64,000 nucleotides of DNA from Pseudonocardia benzenivorans CB1190 (GTDB lineage: Bacteria > Actinomycetota > Actinomycetes > Mycobacteriales > Pseudonocardiaceae), in NCBI RefSeq assembly GCF_000196675.2, contig NC_015312.1, positions 6,712,501 through 6,776,500 on the forward strand, given 5' to 3'. The notes under the pieces are model-generated. The model had not been told where the DNA came from. It was given only the letters and a program-made list of their open reading frames with translations, and did no database searches. Every line of letters starts with the position of its first letter. Within the stretch, counting starts at the first letter, position 1. The position numbers and the translations under genes were made by a program. Below are positions 33,222 through 41,344 of this stretch, one piece after another.

Positions 33222-34061
33222 ATGTCGAGACGATCTTGTGTCGAGCGATTGGTGAGCGACGAGCTGTGGGCGGTGGTGGAGCCGCTGCTCCCGACGAGGC
33301 CGCGCCGGCCGAAGCGGGGACGGACCGGCCGGCCGCGGGTGCCGGACCGGGCCGCGCTGGCCGGGATCGTGTTCGTGCTCAAGACCGGGATCAGCTGGAA
33401 CGCCCTGCCCGCCGAGCTCGGCTGCGGGTCCGGGGTGACCTGCTGGCGACGCCTGCAGGAATGGCAGCGGGCCGGGGTGTGGGCGGAACTGCACCGAGTG
33501 ATGCTCGACCGTCTCGCCCAGCAGGACCTGCTCGGCTGGTCACGGGCGGCGGTGGACAGCGTGAGTGTGCGGGCCAAACGCCGCGGAGAGGCCACCGGGC
33601 CCTCGCCGACCGACCGCGGCAAGGCGGGCAGCAAGTACCACGTGCTCTGCGACCGCGACGGGCTCCCGCTGCACGCGATGGTCACCGGTGCGAACACCCA
33701 CGACAGTCGGATGCTCGCCCCACTGCTGGACACCAACCCCGGCGTCCGCGAACGGGCCGGTCGGCCGGGTCGGCCGCGACGTCGACCGGGCAAGCTGCAC
33801 GCCGACAAGGGCTACGACTATCCGCGTTGTCGCCGCTACCTGGCCGGGCGTGGGATCGGGGTGCGGATCGCCCGGCGTGGGATCGAGGACTCCACCCGGC
33901 TCGGGCGGGTCCGCTGGGTCGTGGAACGCACCATGTCCTGGCTGCTGGACTTCCGCCGCCTCGCGCTGCGCTACGACCGCGCCGAAGCGACGATCACCGC
34001 GCTGTTGTCGCTGGCCTGCGCCCTGATCTGCCACCGCCGTCTCACCGGGAGCCGGTCGTAA
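33222..34061 (+). CDS. IS5-family transposase, copy 2
   Basis: The 279-aa transposase is identical in translation to the one at 7129-7968, with the same DDE residues (AAVDSVSV, HADKGYDY, WVVERTMS). It is intact. Together the two copies could move the region between them as a composite transposon. Confidence 0.93.
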   Translation: MSRRSCVERLVSDELWAVVEPLLPTRPRRPKRGRTGRPRVPDRAALAGIVFVLKTGISWNALPAELGCGSGVTCWRRLQEWQRAGVWAELHRVMLDRLAQQDLLGWSRAAVDSVSVRAKRRGEATGPSPTDRGKAGSKYHVLCDRDGLPLHAMVTGANTHDSRMLAPLLDTNPGVRERAGRPGRPRRRPGKLHADKGYDYPRCRRYLAGRGIGVRIARRGIEDSTRLGRVRWVVERTMSWLLDFRRLALRYDRAEATITALLSLACALICHRRLTGSRS

Positions 34062-34108
34062 CCGGCGTGACATCCGCCCCCCCGGCCGCCCTCACCAGGG
34101 TCGGCCGG

Positions 34109-34702
34109 CTACGAAGTCGATGCCAGTGGTCGCCAGGCCAGCCACTCCAGGGCCCGGTCGGCCTCGTCGGGGTCGAAGCGGTTCGGGTCGAACGGCCCGC
34201 CCGCCCACTCCAGACGCTCAGCGTGGTCAGGATGGGCAGGATCGGCGAGTGCGGCCTGGAAGTCCTCGTACCCCCAGATCCCGCCGACGTCCTCAGGCGG
34301 GCACGCCCCCTGCCCTGCGACACAGCGCGGGTAGCGCACCCCCGGCTCGGCGGTCTCGACCGCCTCGACGGCGATCTCATGGGTCCAGTTGTCGCCGAAG
34401 TCGTAGATGTAGCCGAACCGATCACCAGCCTTGACCAGCCGAAACAGCTTGGCCTTGGTCTCGTCGGCAACGCCCTGGGAGGGCCTGTCGGGGTCTGGGA
34501 TCCCGTAGCGGCGCCCGGCGATCTCGAACTCGTGCAGATGCGAGTTCGTCCAGCCCATCACCGACTGCACCACCCCGTGCAACACCGCCAAGTCGATCTC
34601 GCCCGGCACCTGCACCCGACGCCGGACCGACGGCGCCACCTCGACCAACACGATCTCCAACTCGAAGATCTTCGTCTTCGCAGACACACGAGGCGCGACC
34701 AC
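34109..34702 (-). CDS. pRiA4b ORF-3-like passenger protein, copy 2
   Basis: The 197-aa product is identical in translation to the passenger at 8016-8609. It is convergent with the transposase inside the inverted repeats. Key features are the YIYDFGDNWTHEI segment and the Cys residues of RYPRCVAGQGACPPED. Two identical, undecayed copies argue that the passenger is a regular part of this element. Confidence 0.85.
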   Translation of the reverse strand: MVAPRVSAKTKIFELEIVLVEVAPSVRRRVQVPGEIDLAVLHGVVQSVMGWTNSHLHEFEIAGRRYGIPDPDRPSQGVADETKAKLFRLVKAGDRFGYIYDFGDNWTHEIAVEAVETAEPGVRYPRCVAGQGACPPEDVGGIWGYEDFQAALADPAHPDHAERLEWAGGPFDPNRFDPDEADRALEWLAWRPLASTS

Positions 34703-34767
34703 CAGCCGATGCTCTCAGCCGTCGCCGACACTGACAGGACCGGGCCCACCACTTCTGAAACGACGTC

Positions 34768-35738
34768 TAAGTCCTAACGGCGTGCCGGCCCGGGACGTGA
34801 CAGGAGGGTGTTGAAGATCAGTTTGTGACGACCGACCTCAACACCCTCCTGACCGCACTCTACGTCAAGATCGACGACTGGCTGGGCAAACGCACCCGCC
34901 CGGGCAGGCCACCGAAGCTCTCCGACGCCGAGCTGCTCACCCTGGCCGTGGCGCAGGTGCTGCTGGGAGTCCGCTCCGAGGCCCGTTGGCTACGGTTCGT
35001 GCCCCGGGCGCTACCAGCCGCGTTCCCGTACCTGCCGGGCCAGTCCGGCTACAACAAGCGGCTGCGCTCGGCGGTGTCACTGATCAAGCGGGTCATCCGC
35101 GAGCTGGCCGGCGACACCGACCTGTGGGCCGACCCCGTCTGGGTCGTGGACTCCACCCCGGTCGAGTGCGCCCGTTCCCGGCCCACCGCGAAACGCTCGA
35201 ACCTGGCCGGGTGGGCCGGCTACAGCTACTGCCCGTCGCACTCGCGGTGGTTCTGGGGGCTGCGCCTGCACCTGGTCTGCACCCCGGCCGGACTGCCGAT
35301 CACCTGGGCATTGGCCGACCCGAAGCTCGACGAACGCCAGGTCCTGATGGCCGTGCTCGACCACGACCCCACCCTCACCACCGACCGGCCCGGCCTGACC
35401 ATCATCGCCGACAAGGGCTACGTCTCCCGCGAACTCGACACCTACCTGGCCGAGCGTGGCGTGGTGCTGCTGCGGCCCTCCTACCGCAACCGCACCCCAC
35501 GCCCGGGCGAACACCTGCTCAAACCGATCCGCCAGCTCATCGAGTCGGTCAACGACACCCTCAAGGGCCAACTCGATCTCGAGCTGCACGGCGGACGCAG
35601 CATCGACGGCGTCAGCGCCCGGATCGGGCAGCGCCTGCTCGCCCTGACCCCCGCGATCTGGCACAACCGCGCCACCGGACAGCCCATCACACGATCCTTG
35701 ATCGCCTACGACCACTGACCGGGTTCGGACTTACTCGT
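34768..35738 (+). mobile_element. IS982-type element, main part (left tip displaced to 7053-7060)
   Basis: The right terminal repeat reads inward ACGAGTAAGTCCGAAC. The matching left repeat is split: ACGAGTAA is at 7053-7060 and TAAGTCCTAAC at 34768-34778, each sharing the TAA duplicated by the IS5 insertion. Joined, the left repeat is ACGAGTAAGTCCTAAC, which matches the right one at 15 of 16 positions. CTAG flanks the whole at both ends. The element inserted in the kinase first and was then split by the IS5-bounded unit. Confidence 0.82.
34825..35718 (+). CDS. IS982-family transposase
   Basis: The 297-aa product begins TTDLNTLLTALYVKIDDWLG, typical for IS982, and has LSDAELLTLAVAQVLLG and the DDE core. 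Visible are Asp in VWVVDSTPVECARS, Asp in LTIIADKGYVSRELD and Glu in QLIESVNDTLKGQLDLELHG, followed by RIGQRLLALTPAIWHNRATG. It is full length with a GTG start about 17 bases after AGGAGGGTG. The protein could be active, but the left terminal repeat is interrupted, so the element itself should be immobile. Confidence 0.92.
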   Translation: MTTDLNTLLTALYVKIDDWLGKRTRPGRPPKLSDAELLTLAVAQVLLGVRSEARWLRFVPRALPAAFPYLPGQSGYNKRLRSAVSLIKRVIRELAGDTDLWADPVWVVDSTPVECARSRPTAKRSNLAGWAGYSYCPSHSRWFWGLRLHLVCTPAGLPITWALADPKLDERQVLMAVLDHDPTLTTDRPGLTIIADKGYVSRELDTYLAERGVVLLRPSYRNRTPRPGEHLLKPIRQLIESVNDTLKGQLDLELHGGRSIDGVSARIGQRLLALTPAIWHNRATGQPITRSLIAYDH

Positions 35739-36570
35739 CTAGCTCCTCGATCTCGGCGGTGCGGGCGAACCCGCCGCGCAGCAGGCCCGCGAGGAAGGCG
35801 ACCGGCACCCCGGCCATGACGGCCATCTGCACCACGAACTGGGTGAACGGGTCGAGGCCGGTGAACCATGCGACGACGGCACTGCCCGTCAGCAGCAGGA
35901 TGGTGAACACGCCGTAGCCGGACACCGCGGCAAGCACCCGTCGCTGGCGACGATCGGCGGCGCGCAGGCGTTGCACGAGCACGAGCGCGGTCAGGGCCAC
36001 GACGAGGAACCCGGTGGCCGTGGTGACCCGCGCGAAGAGGGCGACGAGGTCGGGACGCTCCGCCACGACGAGCACCGGCGGGACACCCGGCAGGGGCCCG
36101 AACACGTAGGCGGGGATCGGCAGCACCAGCGTCACGACGTACCCGCCCACGGCCAGCAGCCGGGACCGCCGGTCGGGCAGGCGGCCCGACGGGAACGCGA
36201 GCAGCAGGTGCAGCAGCACCCCGATCGGCAGCTGGGCGAGCACGGTGCCCACGACCGCCAGCGTCGGGTTGGCGACGTTGCCGGCCGCCGACCCGAGCAG
36301 CGCCGCCCCGCACAGGCACAGCAGTGCCCCGAGCCGCCCCGACGGCCGTCGCCACCACGCGACGATGCCCGCGGCCACGTACCCGGCCCCGGTGAGGGCG
36401 TAGGCGACGAGCGCGCCGACGGGCCCGGTCCCGTCGTGGACGAACAGCGCGATCTCGACGCCCGTCACCGCAGCTGTGGTCAGCCCGACCTGGAGCAGGG
36501 CCAGGCGCAGCGACGTCCGCAGGGGCGCCCGGCCCGCCGCGGGCGGGAACAGCGGTCGAGATCTTTTCAC
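35731..36570 (-). pseudogene. sensor histidine kinase, N-terminal membrane half (gene split by insertion)
   Basis: The 279-codon open frame starts with GTG at 36570 and encodes seven to eight hydrophobic segments (for example LRLALLQVGLTTAAVTGVEI, LAVVGTVLAQLPIGVLLHLL, YGVFTILLLTGSAVVAWF and MAVMAGVPVAFLAGLL). It ends TAEIEELDE, where the last two residues and the stop come from the IS982 tip. The genuine kinase codons end at CTAG (35739-35742) and continue at 7052 downward. The membrane sensor is intact but has lost its linker, dimerisation and ATPase domains. Confidence 0.9.
35739..35742. repeat. CTAG target duplication, right copy
   Basis: CTAG lies between the right end of the IS982-type element (35738) and the N-terminal half of the kinase. 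The partner copy is at 7049-7052. Confidence 0.85.
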
Positions 36571-36767
36571 CGCGGTGGATCGTCGTCCACAAGTCGGCGC
36601 CGGTCCAGCGGGACGCCGCAGACCGCGTCGGACTCGCCGGGTGTGGACCTGGGTCCATGTCCCGGGCTGGGCCCAAGCCGATTCCCCGACCGGCTAGCGG
36701 CGCACAGAATTCGCTCGTCCGCCGCCGTCACGGGGCCCCGACGTCGAACGGTATGCCGGAGGCAGTG

Positions 36768-38054
36768 ATGAATGTGCCCGAGCTCGGTGTCCGACGTGGC
36801 CCGTGGGCCAGGCTCGGGCCGGTCGCGGTCGTCGCGGCGGTGCTGGCACTGACGGGATGCTCGTCGTCGCAGGCCGCGTCCGGCGCGCCGGCCACCTCGG
36901 TCGCGCCGCCGGCGGTCTCCGACGCGAACGCGGCGCTCGCCCCGCTCGCGATCTCCCCGCTGTCCGACATCGCCCCGGTGCTCGGCGCGGACAACCGCAT
37001 CCACCTGGCCTACGAGCTGCAGATCATCAACCAGGGCCGGGCTCGGGCGGTTCTCACCGGTGTCGACACGCTCGACCCGTCCGGCGCGGTCATCACCTCG
37101 TTGAAGGGTGCGGACCTCGGCAAGGTGTTCCGGGCCGCCGGTGGCAGCGGCGGGGACGGCCTCGCCGGCGGTCAGGCGGGCGACCTGTTCCTCGACGCCA
37201 CCCTGCCCGCGGGGTCCACGGTTCCGCGTTCGGTCCAGCACCGCTTCACGGTGACGTTGACCCCGCCCACCGACGCGGGCCCCTCCGGGGACGCCCCGCC
37301 GCCCGCGCCGCCGACCGACCTGACCTTCACCGGCGTCTCCGTGGACGTCTCCGACCAGCAGGCGGTCGAGGTCGCGCCGCCTCTGCAGGGCGGCGGCTGG
37401 GTCGCCGGTAACGGGTGTTGCGACGCGATCACCGCGCACCGCGGCGCCACCCTCTCCGTCGACGGCACCATCCGCGTCGCGCAGCGTTTCGCCATCGACT
37501 TCGTCCAGATCGGACCCACCGGCACCCTCTATACCGGCGACCCGGCAAGCAACACGTCGTTCCCCTTCTTCGGCGTGCAGGTCCACTCGGCCGCGGACGG
37601 GACGGTCGTCCGGGTCCTGGACGGAAACCCCGAGCAGATCCCCGGGAAGCTGCCGGAGGGACAAACGCTGCAGAGCGCGGACGGCAACTACGTCGTCGTC
37701 GACATCGGCAACGGCCGGTACGCTTTCTACGCCCACCTGCAGCCCGGCTCGCTCAAGGTCAAGGTGGGCGATCGCGTCAAGACCGGGGACGTCCTCGGGC
37801 TGCTCGGCAACACCGGCAACACCGACGCCCCCCACCTGCATTTCCACATCATGGATGGGCCGTCGCCGCTCGAGTCGAACGGTCTGCCGTTCGTGCTCAC
37901 CCGGTTCACCGGGACCGGCGTCGTCACCGACGAGAGCAAGATCATCGCGCCGTTTCCCGCCCAGGCGCCGGTCGTCCCGGTGGACACGTCCAGACTCGCG
38001 GGCGCCCACACCGGACAGCTCCCACTGAATCTCGAGGTCGTCGACCTCGGTTAG
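36768..38054 (+). CDS. lipoprotein with M23-type peptidase domain
   Basis: The 428-aa product has a lipoprotein signal, with positive residues before a hydrophobic stretch and the lipobox LALTGC (Cys31), so it should be anchored outside the membrane. Residues about 40-210 form a beta-rich region (HLAYELQIINQGRARAVLTG, FTGVSVDVSDQQAVEVAPPL). The C-terminal M23/LytM-like domain has HRGATL, FAIDFVQIG (possible metal Asp), DGNYVVVDIGNGRYAFYAHL, GDVLGLLGNTGNT and HLHFHI. The motif set is that of lysostaphin-type Zn endopeptidases or their inactive relatives. The ATG at 36768 is chosen for GGAGG just upstream. Confidence 0.83.
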   Translation: MNVPELGVRRGPWARLGPVAVVAAVLALTGCSSSQAASGAPATSVAPPAVSDANAALAPLAISPLSDIAPVLGADNRIHLAYELQIINQGRARAVLTGVDTLDPSGAVITSLKGADLGKVFRAAGGSGGDGLAGGQAGDLFLDATLPAGSTVPRSVQHRFTVTLTPPTDAGPSGDAPPPAPPTDLTFTGVSVDVSDQQAVEVAPPLQGGGWVAGNGCCDAITAHRGATLSVDGTIRVAQRFAIDFVQIGPTGTLYTGDPASNTSFPFFGVQVHSAADGTVVRVLDGNPEQIPGKLPEGQTLQSADGNYVVVDIGNGRYAFYAHLQPGSLKVKVGDRVKTGDVLGLLGNTGNTDAPHLHFHIMDGPSPLESNGLPFVLTRFTGTGVVTDESKIIAPFPAQAPVVPVDTSRLAGAHTGQLPLNLEVVDLG

Positions 38055-38339
38055 GCCGGGTCTACGCGGTCGAGTCCCGCCCGGCCGGTCGACGTCGATT
38101 CGGCATGATCCGGACCGGTGCACGGTCGAGGTGGTGCTGCAACCGAGCGGCCGCCCACGTGAGCCGGGCCGGGTCGTCGGCCGGCGCCACCGCGAGGATC
38201 ACGAACTCAGGGGACGCGCGTGCGACGTTCGTGGACGTCGAGTCGGAGTACGAGCTGTGCGGGCAGGACGTCGAGCTGCCGCGCGTTGCGCGAACCGCCG
38301 AGGCCTACCCGTCCGCGACACCGTCCGAGAGCACTCGGC
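38055..38339. other. intergenic stretch, possible protein remnant
   Basis: No supported gene. One plus-strand frame around 38190-38340 gives ATARITNSGDARATFVDVES, which looks like a piece of an extracellular beta-sandwich protein, but it has no start or convincing extent. Confidence 0.3.
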
Positions 38340-41219
38340 TCACTCTCCCAGGCCGTCAGGTCGGATCCGCAGGTAGCGCGGCGCGTAGGCCTCCGGGAGC
38401 ACCGCGGCGTCGAGGCGGCGGCGCCCGATCTCCCAGCGCCGCAGCCCCTCGTCGGTGAGCTCGTACAGCCCGCCGCGGGGCTCCGGGGCGAACGGGGCCT
38501 GCCAGTGTCCGAGCGGGTACTCGGCGACCGGCCGCACCACGGCGGCGTCGGCCACGACCGCCAGCGCGATCCCGTCGCCGTGGAGCAGCACCCGGCTGCC
38601 GAGCGCACTCACGGAGGTGATCGGGAACGTCGTCGGGTGCGTACGCAGCGCCCGGCCCGCGCGCGCGACCGAGACCGACTTCGTGCCGACGGCGACCGTC
38701 GCGGCCGGCACCGGGACCAGCCAGCGCGCGGGCTCGGGCAGCACCGTCGGCCGGCCGAACGCCGGCTCCGCATCGAGGGTGACGGTCCGCAGCTCGCTCC
38801 CGGTGGCGACGACGAGACCGGCGGGCGACGCGGCGACCGCGCCGATCCGGGCACCCGGCTCGACCGAGGTGACGATCCGGTCCGGGCGGGCCGGATCGAT
38901 CGCGACGAGCCGGTCGTCGAGCGCCGCCCAGACCAGCCCGCCCGCGGCGGCGAGGCCATGGACCGGCCCCATCGCCTGCTCCGTGCCCGGCGCGAGCTCG
39001 TCCACGTCGAGGACGACCAGACCGCTGCGGGTTCCGACCCAGAGGCGCCCGGCGTGCTCGACCACGCATCGCGGGTTCGGCACCGGCGCCGAGGGTCCGG
39101 GCGCGACGACCGCATGGCGTACCTCGATCCGCGGCGACCGTCCCCCGTCGACACGCGGTGTGCACGCGCGGCGCCCGGTCGGGCCGGGGCCCACGTCGAA
39201 CCGGCGTTCCGGTCCCTCGCCGAGATCACGGACGTGGACGCCGTCGTCGTGGTCGAGCAGCGTGACGACGGCGCCGTCGGCGGCACCGCGCACCCGGACG
39301 TCCGCGACCACGAGCGCCTCCGGAGGGCCGACGGGCTCGAAGTACCGTTCGAGATCGCACAGGTCGACGTCGGGTCTCGGCATGCAGACGGCGTCGCGGC
39401 GCGGGTCGAAACCGGCCCGCATCCCGCCGCCGCGCGCCGGGATCTCGCGCGTGACGGGCCGAGGCTCGACCCGGCCCGTGACCTGCGCCCGCAACGGGTG
39501 CCCGCGCAACGCGCCGCCCAGCTCGACGACGATCGTCGCCCGGAAGACGTGGTCGGTCACCCGCGGCGGCGTCGTCAGGTCGCGCGGGGTCCAGCCCCGG
39601 GGCTGCGGCGGGTAGAACCGGATCTCCACGGTGCCGCTGTGGCGCGGCAGCACCACGTAGTTCCCCGACCACGAGGCGTCGAAGACGTAGCGCGACGCGG
39701 GGTCCGCCGGGTCGTGCTCCGCTCGGACCTGGCAGACGGCGACCGGCGCCTCGCCGGTGTTCTCCAGGACGAGACGACCGTCCGGCGCGTCGGGGCGGGA
39801 CGGCGCCGGCGTCGTCTCGATCGGGAAGCAGTCGGACCCGAGCGTCGCGCGCCGCCCGTCGGCCGCATTGCCGACGACGATGTCCAGCACGTCCGGATGC
39901 AGCTCGGCCGCAGCCCGCCCGCCGGCGACCAGCTGCAACGGGACGGTACGCAGCAGGCCGCGCGGGTCGGTCGACACGATGCGCAGGCCGCCGTGGGCCG
40001 GGGCACGGTCACCGACGTACCCGAGGATGAGCGTGGTCGACGAGTTCGGGGCCAGCTCGGCCGGGGTGTCGGCGAGCGACCGTCCGTCCGGTGCGGGATG
40101 GAGGGCGTCACGGTCGACGGTGAGGATGCGCAGCCCGCCGGCGCCCTCGACGACGGCACCGCACAGCCGGACGCCACCGGGACCGGCACGCAGCTCGACC
40201 CGCTGCAGCGAGAACGCCGGTGCGCGGTCGGTCCCGCACTGCGAGAACGCCTCCTCGTGGAACGTCCGGGTGGACTGGTCGACCTCCAGGCGGGGCGCGA
40301 CGACCTCGGCCGGCACGTCGGCATCGCCGCTGATCCGCAACGTGCGGGCGCCGTGGATCAGCGACCGCGCCGTCAGGTGCCCGCCGCCGAGATCGAACGC
40401 GAGCCGGATCGGCGGGAACAGCTCGTCCGGGTCGGTCGCGGCGTCGAAGGCGGCGTCGGCGAGCTCGCGCCCGAAGTTCTCCACCCCGTAGTCCGACGAC
40501 CATCCCGGCCGGTCGGCGCTCGCGTCGCCGCTGGCCAGCGGCGACCGGCGGACCCGCAGCATGCCCCGCTCGAACACGAACCGGTACCAGACGACCAGCT
40601 CGAAGTTGTGGCTCCCGTACCCCGGGACGGTGAAGTCGCCGGTGGCGAAGACGTAGATGCGCTCGCCCCACTCGACGCGGGGCGATCCGGCGTGCAGGGT
40701 CGCCCCCAGCTGCGCGGCCCGCGCGGCGAACCGTTCGCTCAGCCGTCGGGCGAGCACGGCGCCGTCCAGCGTCAACGACCAGTCGGCGTCGGCCAGCAGC
40801 GAGCGGTCGAAGCCGTCCCAGGCCGCCCGGTCCTCGGACACCCCGTCGAACCCGAGGCCGAGCGCGAGCGCGCGCCCGTCGTCGACGACCCGCGTCGCCA
40901 GCCCGTCGAGCTCGAGGTCGAACCAGTCGAGCAGCTCGCCCAGCCCGTCGGACGCGTCGGCGGTGAGCCGGCCGCCGAGCGCGGTGGCCGGCGGGACCGA
41001 GTCCTCCGACCGCCCCTCGGAGGTGTCGAGGCCGACCACCGCGCGGTCGGCCCCCGCCCGGGCCGCCCGCACCAGACGCACCCCCGTCGCACGCCGCGAC
41101 ACCGGCCCCGGGGTGCACAGCAGATCGGGCGAGGTACGCCACCGCCACAGCGCCATCTGCGCCACCACCGGAGCGGCGAGCTGCAGCAGTCCGGGACGTC
41201 CCGAGCCGACGACGGACAT
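38340..41219 (-). CDS. large unrecognised protein with C-terminal propeller-like region
   Basis: The 959-aa product belongs to no family I recognise. The N-terminal part (1-250) includes LLDWFDLELDGLATRVVDDG and a beta-rich segment GERIYVFATGDFTVPGYGSH. The middle part has Ig-like beta segments (LRLVLENTGEAPVAVCQ-like, NYVVLPRHSGTVEIRFYPPQ). The C-terminal 300 residues have blade-like repeats (AGRLWVGTRSGLVVLDVDEL, AAGGLVWAALDDRLVAIDPA, SPAGLVVATGSELRTVTLDA, LGSRVLLHGDGIALAVVADA) suggesting a beta-propeller. No signal peptide or membrane segment is seen. It is single-gene and not obviously part of an operon. Base composition matches its surroundings. Confidence 0.72.
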   Translation of the reverse strand: MSVVGSGRPGLLQLAAPVVAQMALWRWRTSPDLLCTPGPVSRRATGVRLVRAARAGADRAVVGLDTSEGRSEDSVPPATALGGRLTADASDGLGELLDWFDLELDGLATRVVDDGRALALGLGFDGVSEDRAAWDGFDRSLLADADWSLTLDGAVLARRLSERFAARAAQLGATLHAGSPRVEWGERIYVFATGDFTVPGYGSHNFELVVWYRFVFERGMLRVRRSPLASGDASADRPGWSSDYGVENFGRELADAAFDAATDPDELFPPIRLAFDLGGGHLTARSLIHGARTLRISGDADVPAEVVAPRLEVDQSTRTFHEEAFSQCGTDRAPAFSLQRVELRAGPGGVRLCGAVVEGAGGLRILTVDRDALHPAPDGRSLADTPAELAPNSSTTLILGYVGDRAPAHGGLRIVSTDPRGLLRTVPLQLVAGGRAAAELHPDVLDIVVGNAADGRRATLGSDCFPIETTPAPSRPDAPDGRLVLENTGEAPVAVCQVRAEHDPADPASRYVFDASWSGNYVVLPRHSGTVEIRFYPPQPRGWTPRDLTTPPRVTDHVFRATIVVELGGALRGHPLRAQVTGRVEPRPVTREIPARGGGMRAGFDPRRDAVCMPRPDVDLCDLERYFEPVGPPEALVVADVRVRGAADGAVVTLLDHDDGVHVRDLGEGPERRFDVGPGPTGRRACTPRVDGGRSPRIEVRHAVVAPGPSAPVPNPRCVVEHAGRLWVGTRSGLVVLDVDELAPGTEQAMGPVHGLAAAGGLVWAALDDRLVAIDPARPDRIVTSVEPGARIGAVAASPAGLVVATGSELRTVTLDAEPAFGRPTVLPEPARWLVPVPAATVAVGTKSVSVARAGRALRTHPTTFPITSVSALGSRVLLHGDGIALAVVADAAVVRPVAEYPLGHWQAPFAPEPRGGLYELTDEGLRRWEIGRRRLDAAVLPEAYAPRYLRIRPDGLGE

Positions 41220-41344
41220 CGCGTGCCTCCTGAGGGCGGGCCGGGGACCCTAGCGCCGCCGGGCCCGGCCCCACCAGGGCCGCAGGGCTCCGACCGGCCG
41301 GAAGGCCCGGGTGCGCCGCCGCGGACCGCGGCGACCGGCGCGCC

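Larger units (their letters stand above)
33154..34767 (+). mobile_element. IS5-family element with passenger gene, copy 2 (1614 bp)
   Basis: It has the same length, ends, orientation and gene content as copy 1 at 7061-8674; wherever I compared them base by base they agree. The flanks are TTA on the left (33151-33153) and TAA on the right (34768-34770). The right flank continues as TAAGTCCTAAC, the inner part of the IS982-type left terminal repeat whose outer tip is at 7053-7060. Confidence 0.9.
7053..35738. mobile_element. 28.7-kb insertion in a kinase gene: nested IS elements carrying a hydrogenase cluster
   Basis: The two outer ends are inverted repeats: ACGAGTAAG-type at 7053 (interrupted after ACGAGTAA by IS5 copy 1) and CTTACTCGT ending at 35738. 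They are flanked by CTAG on both sides. Removing 7053-35738 plus one CTAG restores one histidine-kinase frame. The layers can be read as follows: (1) an IS982-type element entered the kinase; (2) an IS5-bounded unit lies inside its left terminal repeat, with TAA at 7058-7060 and 34768-34770; (3) the unit holds 24,479 bp of cargo between two direct IS5 copies. No integrase, tRNA attachment site or conjugation gene was seen. Confidence 0.85.

Noticed and set aside
7053..35738. Integrative conjugative element or prophage
   Set aside because: No integrase, relaxase, conjugation or phage structural genes are visible; IS ends and target duplications explain the boundaries.
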